Shown one piece after another: positions 54,945-64,000 of a DNA stretch of 64,000 bases. Position 1 is the first letter of the stretch, and each line of letters opens with the position of its first letter. Source of the DNA: Schistocerca nitens (Eukaryota; Arthropoda; Insecta; Orthoptera; Acrididae); the NCBI RefSeq assembly GCF_023898315.1, contig NC_064621.1, positions 127,036,521-127,100,520 on the forward strand. Direction: 5' to 3'. The position numbers and the translations under genes were made by a program. The notes below the pieces were generated by a model, which had not been told where the DNA came from, did not search any database, and worked only from the letters and a program-made list of their open reading frames with translations.

Positions 54945-56386
54945 GGGGCTCCGGAACGCCCTATACTTGAAATGTTAAAATAACGCTTATAAATTACATC
55001 TTTCCTCACAAAGTATTTGAGGTAGGAAGTTGAACTTTTTACAGATTATTTATTGGAATATGGGCTACACCTTAACACAGGGATTTTACAAAATTTTAGT
55101 TCAGTTATTAAAGATGATTTTTTTTCAATTGTAATGAAAATTCACAACATTTTTTTGCAATTTTTTATTTATATATTCAAAAATATACAGTTTTTTGGAA
55201 AAGGCTGTGTTAAATTATGCAGAAGGTACTGTGTAACATTTACTGAAAGTTTGAAACAAATATGTTTGGAAGATCCTTAGAAAACATGTAATTAGTATGA
55301 GAAAATAAAAGTTTTGGGAATCGAGCGACAAAGATTGGATTAACTTTTTAGTGCATTCCCGGTCCATAGGATGGATTATCTTCATCCTCTGCAAACTCCT
55401 CCTCCAGCTTCCTCTTGTTCCTCCTCCTGTTTACTCTTGCTTGTATTTCTAGACTCTTTACAGCCCTGTCTGCAGCCCGAAGGCGTTCCTTGTCTAAAGC
55501 AAGCATCGCTCGTACCATGTTAGAACCTATCTTCATTCCCATATTTCTAAATACCTTGCACCTTACAATGTTGCCATCATTGAAAGTCGCAACAGCATCA
55601 TACACACCAAAGTGAAGTGTTTCTATTCCAACAAATACAGTCTTGGGGATTCTCGCCCATATAACACTATTTACACTTTCATTGGGGTTTTGAGTTTTTC
55701 CGTGAATACACTTTTTCAATAGTTCAGGTGCTGCTAAGTCTCTGAAAATAGGTTTTATCACCTCCATTATTGCATGAGGCAGACTATGCTTATGAGTGTA
55801 CACTTCACCAGTTAGCAAGTATTTTCTTTCCCACTTTGACTGCTATGGGCAGGTGTACTTGAGAGGTTAGGTTCACTCACTTGGTTATCGTCTTTATTGT
55901 TTACAGTAATAACACATACCTTTGGCTTTCCAACATTTCTCCTTTTCTTAAAAGCCTTCAGAGGATTTCTAATAACTTTACTTTTACTCATTATTATACT
56001 TCAACAAAATAGAGACTCAAGAAACAGAATTAATTACGAATATTTTCGAGATAACGACAGAGTAAATAAACATGAAACAATCGACAATCACACCAGCGAT
56101 ATATATTGAACCATCACAGGTTAGCCACAACACATACTTTATCTCACATCACTAAAATGTACCTGATGAACACGGACGTTAATAATAACACCATTTGACA
56201 GCAGTTTAACAGCGCCACAGTGGGTCACGTCCATGTAGAACACATTTCAAAAAAAATTTAAAAATAGTTGTAGTCTTCGGAATTGAATAAATTATATATC
56301 TATTAAAAGGTAATAGTCTGCAGATTCAGAAAACGCAAAAAAGTAAAAATTGCACTTTTCATGATTTTGAGCTTTTCTGGAGCCCC
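54945..56386 (-). mobile_element. TTAA-flanked DNA transposon, internally deleted (Kolobok-like)
   Basis: Ends are GGGGCTCCGGAA on the left and TTCTGGAGCCCC on the right, with TTAA on both sides (54941-54944 and 56387-56390). TTAA duplications are known for piggyBac, Kolobok and Sola3 elements. The coding remnants are not piggyBac-like. The interior is strongly AT-rich at about 55030-55330. The element is too short to hold a whole transposase of this type, so it is a deletion derivative. Confidence 0.7.
55348..55991 (-). pseudogene. Transposase N- and C-terminal pieces in two frames
   Basis: The ATG at 55991 opens a 59-residue basic N-terminus (MSKSKVIRNPLKAFKKRRNV) ending at 55812. A different frame, 55818-55348, encodes a C-terminal piece: LLKKCIHGKTQNPNESVNSV, then ARIPKTVF and FGVYDAVATFN, ending in an R/K- and E-rich tail with DNPSYGPGMH. 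The C-terminal text resembles the Mutator-like transposase domain seen in arthropod elements (from memory). The catalytic middle part is missing. Confidence 0.6.
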
Positions 56387-56390
56387 TTAA

Positions 56391-58341
56391 TACCTTCCTT
56401 CATATGTCGGCTCTGCTCCCGGGAGATCACGCAATTAATGAGTAAATTTAGATCCATTCTTTCAGCTAAGAAAGCGTCTGGTTTGCTCTTTCAGAAAAGC
56501 GAGGTCCCAGGATGGCCCATCCCGCTATTATCTGCCAATGCTTTAATCAGCGACGAAGTAGGCATTTCACGATTTCATCTTACTTGCTCCGTTGTATTTC
56601 CTGCTAAAGTAGTAATGCTCTTTGTCACTTTCCACAATTCATTTAACTGAGCATGCCTCGTGCTTGCATGTCTGACATTACACTCAGTTGTAGCATCCAT
56701 TTCCCCATGTCACAGAGTCTGCCTCACACTGATCTGTTTTCCCCTGACCTTTCATTCTAATACGAGTTCGTATGGGACAGTAATGCCTAGTAATTTTCCA
56801 CAGTTCTGTAGCCCAGCCCACGTCAATGGATTGAGAATTCTCTCTCGCAAATTCACGGCTTAGGTGAATAATTTTGGATAGAACCCGGCATCTCCCTGCA
56901 ACTATAGTTGTGGCCAATGAAAACTGAAGAAAAGTGGACTGTTTGCTGAGAGATGATGGTATTGTATTCTTGTAGTAGAGGGACAGTCACTTGTTACTAA
57001 GTCCCAAGTGTTTATGAATGATACGCTCCAGATATTGCCAAAATTTTATATAGCCAGGAATCATATTAAATCAACGAATACCTTTCACTCTACACAGTAA
57101 AAACAAACGAGAAGACTTTCTCTACTATGAGGGATGTTAGATGTTACGTTAAATAATTTTAGTTCTTGGGTTCTTATGAGGCTTCATGTCCACAGCCCGT
57201 TCTAAACTTTGGACTGAAAAACCACAACAACAACTTAGGTACCATTCAGGTATTTAACGGTTGAAATCTCTCTGCTATAGACATCTTTCACACCATGTAT
57301 TCATACGTGTATTGAGAAGCACCTGTGCGTCTCATAAAGTCATACAACATACAGTAATATTTGGTTGAGAACCTTAAAGGCATGTTTTGCTTGGTGCGGA
57401 CATTGGTTAGCGAGGCTCTCGATACCTTGTAGAGAATTGGAACGATAGTGAAATGGGCACTGAAGCGACATAGACTAGGGTTGTAGTGAGGTGTTTGCTT
57501 GCTTGTGCAGCCTTTTTGTAATTATTGTTTCTGTTGTTGTACTCATGCGAGATACTATTGAACTGGGTCATGTGGGCAGTGTTAGTTTCTTCGTTCGATT
57601 TCACAACTTGGTTGGAACGTGTGGGGCTCGATGAACAGAGAACGATCAGTTCATTAATTCTAGTCTACAGTTAGTTCGTCGTGGCATGCCATTTGTATTC
57701 CCTTTCTGCATGAAATACAAATACTTACTCACGTTCCCGCAGTTTGCGGCTGTTAGGAATTTAGTTTCCACTTCTCTGATCTTTGTTCAAATCTTCACAT
57801 GTGCTCACTTTAGAACGCCGTTTATGAAATAATTAGTTTGAATTATATTATATTTCATGAGGCAAGTGAATCATCTGCCTTCATCAGAGTGGTTATTTTA
57901 TGTTTCGATGCAACTTTCAAATAAGAAGGAAACTGTGTGTTTCAGTGGAACTTCAAGGCATATGTTTGTAGTGACGAAGATGGCGATGTTTAGCTACCAT
58001 AAGAAATCATTTTAATTGTATTATGTATTGTAGGTTATCACGCTCAACATCATTTTCATTGTATGTATTCTTCCCTCATGGAGGAATTCCACAACACACA
58101 TAGGGAACAGTTGCTAGAAAGGTTATGATTTTAAGTTAACTTACGTTAAATCACCCTTTTACTCGTATAATTCCGTTTCGCTATGACGCAGCTCCTGAGT
58201 TTTACAATACATAAGGTAAAAGTTAATCATATCACACTGTTGTTGGCTCGTGGGTCAGGGCATTAAGACCGGGGCTATAGTTTGTTTTGAAATCACATGT
58301 TTTTAAAAAGCAGTGACTTGTTTCCAAGATACGTCTCATAT
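56391..58341. other. No recognisable gene; possible LINE-tail scrap
   Basis: About 1.95 kb of unassigned, mostly AT-rich DNA. A short scrap at 57190-57237 ending ACCACAACAACAACTT resembles an RTE 3' tail. No domain, RNA gene or complete repeat could be supported. Confidence 0.35.
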
Positions 58342-58689
58342 TACGAGGAGCGTTCAATATGTAACGCAAAACTTTTTTTCCCGGTCAATTTCGGTTTAAA
58401 AAAATGCAAAATTTGTTGCGTAACTTGGTAGAATATTCCCGCGTCAGTCTCTATCGTTTTCTGAAGTTCCTATTGGTGCTGCCCGTTACCACGTAGCCTT
58501 CAAAACAGTGTCTGCAACGGGATGCGCAGAGAGCTGTCTCTGATTTTCTTTTGTCGGAAAACAGAGCATCGCTGATATTCATAGGCGGTTGCAGAATGTC
58601 CATGGAGAGCTGGCCGTGAACAAATGCATCATGAGTCTTTGGACGAGGCGCCTGTCACCACCGCAACAAGGTCGCGCCAACCTACACTA

Positions 58690-60077
58690 CCGGCCATTAA
58701 AATTGCTACACGAAGAAGAAATGCAGATGATAAACCAGTATTCATTGGACAAATATATTATACTAGAACTGACATGTGATTAAATTTTCACCCAATTTTG
58801 GTGCATAGATCCTGAGAAATCAGTATCCAGAACAACCACCTCTGGCCGAAATAACGGCCTTGATACGCCTGGGCATCGAGTCAAACAGAGCTTGGATAGC
58901 GTGTAAAGGTACAGTTGCCAATGCAGCTTCAACACGATACCACAGTTCATCAAGAGTAGTGACTGGCGTATTGTGACGAGCCAGTTGCTCGGCCACCATT
59001 CACCAGACGTTTTCAATTGGTGAGATATCTGGAGAATGTGCTGGCCAGGGCAGAAGTCGAACATTTTCTGTATCCAGAAAGGCCCGTACAGGACCTGCAA
59101 CATGAGGTCTTGCATTATCCTGCTGAAATGTAGGGTTTCGCAGGGATAGAATGAGGGGTAGAGCCACGGGTCGTAACACATATGTAATGTAATCTCCACT
59201 GTTCAAAGTGCCGTCAATGCGAACAATAGGTGACTGAGACGTGTAAGCAATGTCACCCCATACCATCACGCCGGGTGATATGCCAGTATGGCGATGACGA
59301 ATACACGCTTCCAATGTACGTTCAGCGCGATGTCGCCAAACAGGGATGCGACCATCATGATGCTGTAAACAGAACCTGGAGTCATCTGAAAAAAATGACG
59401 TTTTGCCGTTCGTGCACCCAGGTTTGTCGTTGAGTACACCATCGCAGGCGCTCCTATCTGTGACGCAGCGTCAGGGGTAACCACGGCCATGGTCTCCGAG
59501 CTGATTGCCCATGCTGCTGCAAACGTCGTTGAACTGTTCGTGAAGATCGTTGTTGTTTTGCAAACGTCCCCATCTGTTAGGGATCGAGACGTGAATGCAC
59601 GATCCGTTACAGCCATGCGGATAAGATGCCTGTCATATCGACTGCTAGTGATACGAGGCCGTTGGGATCCAGCACGGCGTTCCGTATTACCCTCCTGAAT
59701 CCACCGATTCCATATTCTGCTAACAGTCATTGGATCTCGACCAACGCGAGCAGCAATGTCGCTATAACCCGCAATCGCGATGGTCTACAATCCGACCTTT
59801 ATCAAAGTCGGAAACGTGATGGTACGCATTTCTCCTCCTTACACGAGGCATCACAGCAACGTTTCACCAGGCAACGCCGGTCAACTGCTGTTTGTGTATG
59901 AGAAATCGGTCGGAAACTTTCCTCATATCAGCACGTTGTAGCTGTCGCCACCGGCGCCAGCCTTGTGTGAATGCTCTGAAAGGCTAATAATTTGCATACC
60001 ACAGCATCTTCTTCCTGTCGGTTAAATTTCGCGTCTGTAGTACGTTATCTTCGTGGTGTAGCAATTTTAATGGCCAG
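58690..60077 (-). mobile_element. Tc1-like transposon family B, copy 3 (1388 bp)
   Basis: Ends CCGGCCATTAAAATTGCTAC on the left and the inverse of CTGGCCATTAAAATTGCTAC on the right, flanked by TA (58688-58689 and 60078-60079). It is nested in the mariner at 58344. Confidence 0.93.
58820..59851 (-). pseudogene. Tc1-like transposase family B, frameshifted
   Basis: ATG 59851 (MPRVRRRNAYHH) is followed by breaks near 59770 and 59560. The core (59314-59000) reads GISPGVMVWGDIAYTSQSPI, then FQQDNARPH and HSPDISPIENVW, so the second and third catalytic residues persist with the 34-residue spacing. Family text continues to the stop near 58820. Multiple frame breaks make it non-functional. Confidence 0.88.
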
Positions 60078-60478
60078 TAATGTTTTTGATCTCCCGCGTG
60101 CCGGCCGAGCGCACACAGCTATGACTCCTGCACTGTTGGAACGTGCGAACACTCTCATTCGAGGTGATAGATGTATCAGACCGAGACCACTCGCTGCTCA
60201 GCTGGACGTCTCTGTTCGTAGTGCTGACCCACTCGTTCTCCAGTTGGTGTACAACAAGGTGTGTGCCTGCTTGCATCCTCGCTGTCTAGCGGAAGACCAT
60301 GAAGAGCAATGAATTACTCGCTCGGTACGAGCTGATCGTGACAGTTTTATTGATGCAGAAAGAGGTTGCCTCCGTCCTCGGGCACACAGGCCCTCGCAGT
60401 AAGGTGAAGCACGGCCTTCGTAATAAACGGAGATAACGTTGAAAATTTAGAGTTTTATAGCGAAAAGAGGGGGAAATA

Positions 60479-60630
60479 CACTCCTGGAAATGGAAAAAAG
60501 AACACATTGACACCGGTGTGTCAGACCCACCATACTTGCTCCGGACACTGCGAGAGGGCTGTACAAGCAATGATCACACGCACGGAACAGCGGACACACC
60601 AGGAACCGCGGTGTTGGCCGTCGAATGGCG
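60479..60630 (+). mobile_element. DD32E Tc1 element, 5' fragment (copy 3)
   Basis: 152 bases nearly identical to the 5' end of the copy at 43095 (CACTCCTGGAAATGGAAAAA). It stops where the poly(T) of the LINE begins, so a LINE inserted into it. The rest of the copy would lie beyond the window. Confidence 0.92.
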
Positions 60631-63600
60631 TTTTTTTTTTTTTTCCTTTATTGTTATTTTAACACCTTATACAAAGGCTGGCTGTCAGCGGCACAATACG
60701 CCGCTCTTCAGCCTTGAGTTTGGCAACAAGTAGTACAGAAAGGTGGCACAGAGCAGACAGTAAAAACGGTGGTCAAAAAAGGTAGACACTAAATATCGAA
60801 AAAACATGGAGCCGTTCACGCTGGACGAGAAACATCACTAACACTGGGCGACACGATGCACAGAACACGGATGATGACGGCGACGGCACGTGAACGGTGG
60901 TGGCGTGACGGCGAACAACACTACACACAAACGAAGGCACACACACGAAACACTGACGGCGATGATCTCCGGCGCGCGAATGTTCACTGAGCGTGTACGA
61001 GTCCGGGGACCTGCCAAGAGAGGAGGTGGAGGAGGAGGAAGGGGAAGGGGAATGGGAGAGGGGAGAGCAGAGATGCCATGGGCAAAGGAGAGAGGAGGAG
61101 GGAGGAAGGGGGAGGGGAAGCCCGGGGGAGAGGGGAGGAGGGAAGGGGGAAAGGAAGGAGAAGGGAAGGGAAGGGAGGGAGGGAGGGAGGGTGCCTAAAG
61201 GATAGGACACAGGAGGTGGGGGGGTGGATCAAAGTTGATAGGAGGGGTAGATGCAGGGAAGGAGGACATCATCAGGGAGGGGGAGCTGGCGGAAGCCACC
61301 TTGGGAGAGGGTAAGGAGGGTGGAGAGATGGAGACCGGGTGGGATATGGGAGTATAGGCGCGGCAGCGGGCGGGGGTGGGAGAGGATCGGGGAGACGAGC
61401 AGGTGAGGAGGATCGAGTTTACGGGAGGTGTATAGGATTCGTATCCTTTCGAGGAAGAGGAGGAGGTGGGGGAAGGGGATAAGATCATACAGGATCCGCG
61501 TGGGGGAGGGGAGACGGATGCGATAGGCAAGGCGGAGAGCATGGCGTTCAAGGATTTGGAGGGATTTATAAAAGGAAGGGGGGGCGGAGATCCAGGCTGG
61601 ATGGGCGTAGCAGAGGATAGGGCGGATGAGGGACTTATAGGTGTGGAGGATGGTGGAGGGGTCCAGACCCCACGTACGGCCGGAAAGGAGCTTGAGGAGA
61701 CGGAGTCGGGAACGTGCCTTGGCTTGGATTGTCTGGAGATGGGGAGTCCAGGAGAGGCGACGGTCGAGGGTGACGCCAAGGTACTTAAGGGTGGGGGTGA
61801 GAGCGATGGGACGGCCATAAACGGTGAGATAGAAATCAAGGAGGCGGAAGGAAGGGGTGGTTTTGCCTACAATGATCGCCTGGGTTTTGGAAGGATTGAC
61901 CTTGAGCAACCACTGGTTGCACCAAGCGGTGAACCGGTCAAGATGGGATTGGAGAAGGTGTTGGGAGCGTTGCAGGGTGGGGGCAAGGGCAAGGAAGGCG
62001 GTGTCATCGGCAAACTGGAGAAGGTGGACGGGGGATGGCGGCGGCGGCATGTCCGCCGTGTACAAGAGGTACAGAAGGGGGGAGAGGACGGAGCCTTGGG
62101 GCACACCGGCAGAGGGGAAAAAGGTGTAGGAATCGGCGTTATGGATGGTGACATAGGAAGGACGGCGGGAGAGAAAGGAGCCGATCAGACGGACGTAGTT
62201 AATGGGAAGGGCGAAGGTTTGGAGCTTGAAGAGGAGACCGGAATGCCATACGCGGTCATAGGCACGTTCGAGGTCCAGGGAGAGGAAGATTGCGGAGCGA
62301 CGGGAATTAAGCTGTTCGGAAAGGAGATGAGTGAGGTGAAGGAGAAGGTCGTTGGAAGAGAAGGACGGCCGAAAGCCACACTGGGTAACGGGAAGAAGGC
62401 GGTGCTGGCGGAGATGCTGGTGGATGCGGCGGGTGAGGATAGATTCCAGGACCTTGCTGAAGACCGAGGTAAGGCTGATGGGGCGGTAGGAGGAGACGGC
62501 GGACGGTGGTTTGCCGGGTTTAAGGAACATGAGGATACGGGAGGTTTTCCACAGGTCGGGGTAGTAACCGGTGGACAGGACTACATTGTAGAGCCTGGCC
62601 AGGGTGGAGAGGAAAGAGATAGGAGCTTCACGAAGGTGGCGGTAGGTGACACGATCGTGACCAGGAGCGGTGTTGCGTTTCGTGCGGAGTGTAGCAATGA
62701 GATCCTGTGTAGTGATAGGGGCATTGAGTCCTGTGTGTGCAATGTTGTCCAAGTACTGGAAACCAGGAGCGAGGGGAGGGGAAGAGGTGTCAGTTCGATC
62801 GCGGATATCCGGGAAGAGGGAGTAATCGAACTGGGGATCATCGGGGATGGAAAATACATCGGAGAGGTAGGAGGCAAAGTGATTGGCCTTACTGAGGGAG
62901 TCAGGGAAAGGGTGATCATCATGGAGAAGAGGATAATAGGGGGAGGGTTTAGTTCCGGTAAGGCGACGGAAGGCCGACCAGAACTTGGACGAGTTGATTG
63001 GTAGGGTAGCATTTAAACGGGTGCATGTCTGCCGCCAGTCCCGGCGTTTCTTAGCCGCGAGCAAATTACGAATGTGTCGCTGGAGTTGCCGGTGGCGTCG
63101 TAGTGTGTCCGGGTCACGCGTGCGGAGGAAGGCACGGTAGAGACGACGGGATTCACGGAGGAGGAGAACGGCCTGTGGGGGCAAGGTAGGACGGTGGGGG
63201 TGGATGGCGACAGTAGGGACGTGGGCCTCCACGGCCTCAGACAAGGTCTGCTGGAGAAAGGAGGCGGCTTGGGTGACATCGTCCGGATGGTGGTAGGTGA
63301 GAGGGTGGCTATCGACCTGGGTGGAAAGGGTATCCCGGTAGGCATTCCAGTCGGCGCGGGAATAGTCGTGGACATACTTAGGGGGTGGGTCAGTACGAGG
63401 GTCGGGGCGAGGGCGACGACCGTCTGAAACGGTGAGGAGGACAGGGAGATGGTCGCTAGCAATAGGCTCCAGGACATCCACCGTTATGCGGCCAAGGAGG
63501 TTGGGGGAGGAGAGGATAACATCAGGAGTGGAGTTGGATTCGGGACGGGTGTGCTGGGGGATGGGAATGAGGTCACCTTGAAGGGAGGAGAGGAACCGAT

Positions 63601-64000
63601 GCCACCGCCGTAACTGGGCGGCGGAACGACTATGGATGTTGAGGTCGGCGGCGATCACGTAAGAGGAGAAGGTACGGTCAATGTGGGAGAGGAAGTCGAA
63701 GGGAATAGGGGCGTTAGGGCGGACATAGATGGTGGCGCAGGTAACGGTAAGGCCAGGGAAGAAGAGACTAAGGATCAGGTGTTCGGTGGGGTCGGGAAGG
63801 AGAGGTTGGAGCCGAACGGGGATCTGGCGGTGGTGCCCAATGGCAACTCCGCCACGCGCAATGGGGAGGGGATTGTCGGAGCGGTGGAGGAGGTAGGGCG
63901 AAGTGTGGACGGTGTGGTGGGGTTGGAGGAAGGTTTCATTAAGGATGAAGGCGTCCACGCGGTGGGAGGCAAGGGTATGGAGAAAGAGGTTCTTGTTGGC
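60631..64000 (-). mobile_element. Jockey-like LINE, 3' end with poly(A), 5' end outside window
   Basis: A run of 15 or more T at 60631 on the plus strand is the poly(A) tail of a minus-strand LINE. The 3' UTR (60650-61228) has a long GGA-rich tract at about 61015-61190. The EN-RT frame is uninterrupted. It is inserted in a Tc1 fragment, which is inserted in a mariner: three layers. Confidence 0.92.
61229..64000 (-). CDS. LINE ORF2: endonuclease and reverse transcriptase, 5' partial
   Basis: The protein nicks target DNA and copies the element RNA at the nick. The frame is open from the window edge (923 visible codons) to a stop at 61231-61229; the start lies outside. The endonuclease domain (about visible residues 1-195) shows ILNETFLQ, ARGGVAI, AADLNIHS, STPDVILSS and ASDHLPV, the APE-type motifs. 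The RT domain (about 435-730) shows SYRPISLTSVFSKVLES, QCGFRPSFSSNDLLLHL, SLDLERAYDRVW, AGVPQGSVLSPLLY and the catalytic LLQFADDTAFLA. C-terminal text includes KYLGVTLDRRLSW and RPILCYAHPAW. The motif set fits the Jockey group. Codon composition is C-rich, giving a long antisense frame that is an artefact. No lesion is visible, so the element may be young. Confidence 0.93.
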   Translation of the reverse strand, partial: ANKNLFLHTLASHRVDAFILNETFLQPHHTVHTSPYLLHRSDNPLPIARGGVAIGHHRQIPVRLQPLLPDPTEHLILSLFFPGLTVTCATIYVRPNAPIPFDFLSHIDRTFSSYVIAADLNIHSRSAAQLRRWHRFLSSLQGDLIPIPQHTRPESNSTPDVILSSPNLLGRITVDVLEPIASDHLPVLLTVSDGRRPRPDPRTDPPPKYVHDYSRADWNAYRDTLSTQVDSHPLTYHHPDDVTQAASFLQQTLSEAVEAHVPTVAIHPHRPTLPPQAVLLLRESRRLYRAFLRTRDPDTLRRHRQLQRHIRNLLAAKKRRDWRQTCTRLNATLPINSSKFWSAFRRLTGTKPSPYYPLLHDDHPFPDSLSKANHFASYLSDVFSIPDDPQFDYSLFPDIRDRTDTSSPPLAPGFQYLDNIAHTGLNAPITTQDLIATLRTKRNTAPGHDRVTYRHLREAPISFLSTLARLYNVVLSTGYYPDLWKTSRILMFLKPGKPPSAVSSYRPISLTSVFSKVLESILTRRIHQHLRQHRLLPVTQCGFRPSFSSNDLLLHLTHLLSEQLNSRRSAIFLSLDLERAYDRVWHSGLLFKLQTFALPINYVRLIGSFLSRRPSYVTIHNADSYTFFPSAGVPQGSVLSPLLYLLYTADMPPPPSPVHLLQFADDTAFLALAPTLQRSQHLLQSHLDRFTAWCNQWLLKVNPSKTQAIIVGKTTPSFRLLDFYLTVYGRPIALTPTLKYLGVTLDRRLSWTPHLQTIQAKARSRLRLLKLLSGRTWGLDPSTILHTYKSLIRPILCYAHPAWISAPPSFYKSLQILERHALRLAYRIRLPSPTRILYDLIPFPHLLLFLERIRILYTSRKLDPPHLLVSPILSHPRPLPRLYSHIPPGLHLSTLLTLSQGGFRQLPLPDDVLLPCIYPSYQL

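Larger units (their letters stand above)
58556..60436 (+). pseudogene. Mariner transposase remnant in two exposed parts
   Basis: Part one (58556-58687) reads ADIHRRLQNVHGELAVNK and TRRLSPPQQGRAN. Part two (60080-60312) reads FDLPRAGRAHTAMTPALLER, then PLAAQLDVSVRSAD and CLAEDHEEQ followed by a stop. A short end piece reads LPSR-style text near 60390-60436. These are consecutive parts of the mariner N-terminal domain; the DDE core was lost by deletion. Confidence 0.75.
58344..60478 (+). mobile_element. Mariner element split by a Tc1 copy, right end lost
   Basis: The left end CGAGGAGCGTTCAATATGTA follows TA (58342-58343). Mariner transposase text stops at 58687, where the Tc1 copy (58690-60077) begins, and resumes at 60080. 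The tail was then invaded at 60478 by another Tc1 fragment and a LINE, so the right inverted repeat is not seen. It also has an internal deletion near 60312-60330. Confidence 0.8.

Noticed and set aside
61466..63004. 512-residue plus-strand open frame
   Set aside because: It is the exact antisense of the LINE reverse transcriptase; C-rich codons on the other strand remove stops. It has no domain of its own.
1..64000. CRISPR arrays, operons, ribosome-binding sites, rRNA genes
   Set aside because: No regularly spaced short repeats with unique spacers, no co-directional gene clusters; TE content, SINE structure and splice-like signals indicate a eukaryote.

Overview
The window looks like intergenic or intronic DNA from a large insect genome. 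I infer Orthoptera, probably a Schistocerca-type grasshopper, because I recognise several repeat families from memory; no search was run. There is no operon layout, ribosome-binding site, CRISPR array or rRNA. Almost every long reading frame is a transposase, reverse transcriptase or gag remnant. I found no protein-coding host gene I would defend; the best host candidates are a possible terminal exon near 32.9-33.1 kb and a GC-rich, CpG-rich block at 33.5-34.0 kb.

Region by region. 0-12.4 kb: a pyrimidine tract, a mariner-like element with 168-bp inverted repeats (1533-3080), a SINE split by a foldback element (3847-5177), a degenerate array built on the motif GGCCTTCAGC (5.6-6.35 kb), a Tc1 element with uninterrupted transposase (6728-8149), a dead mariner (9550-10820) and a truncated Tc1 (11597-12350). 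13-19.3 kb: one old minus-strand LINE carrying a solo LTR and a Tc1-derived MITE. 20-28 kb: an AT-rich retroelement remnant (gag and protease-like) split by a Tc1 copy. 29-36 kb: SINE, GT microsatellite, LINE tail, the GC-rich block and a mariner with one stop codon. 36-40 kb: a stack made of an RTE-type LINE fragment, a gypsy LTR and gag, a SINE, two foldback elements and an inverted-dimer SINE. 41.8-49 kb: a mariner-derived palindrome, a LINE split by a second copy of the 6.7-kb Tc1, and a mariner split by a SINE and by an apparently intact Tc1 (47544-48951). 49.6-52.9 kb: a minus-strand gypsy pol/gag remnant holding three SINEs and a LINE fragment flanked by a 163-bp duplication. 53-60.5 kb: two Tc1 copies, a TTAA-flanked deletion derivative and a split mariner. 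60.6-64 kb: a LINE whose EN-RT frame is open to the window edge.

The main biological content is the nesting. Insertions can be ordered in time because inner elements interrupt outer ones and most keep readable target-site duplications: TA for Tc1/mariner, 10-14 bp for SINEs, 3 bp for the foldback family, and an exceptional 163 bp for one LINE fragment. Most transposases are dead through single stop codons or frameshifts. Two (6883-7905 and 47775-48815) have uninterrupted frames.
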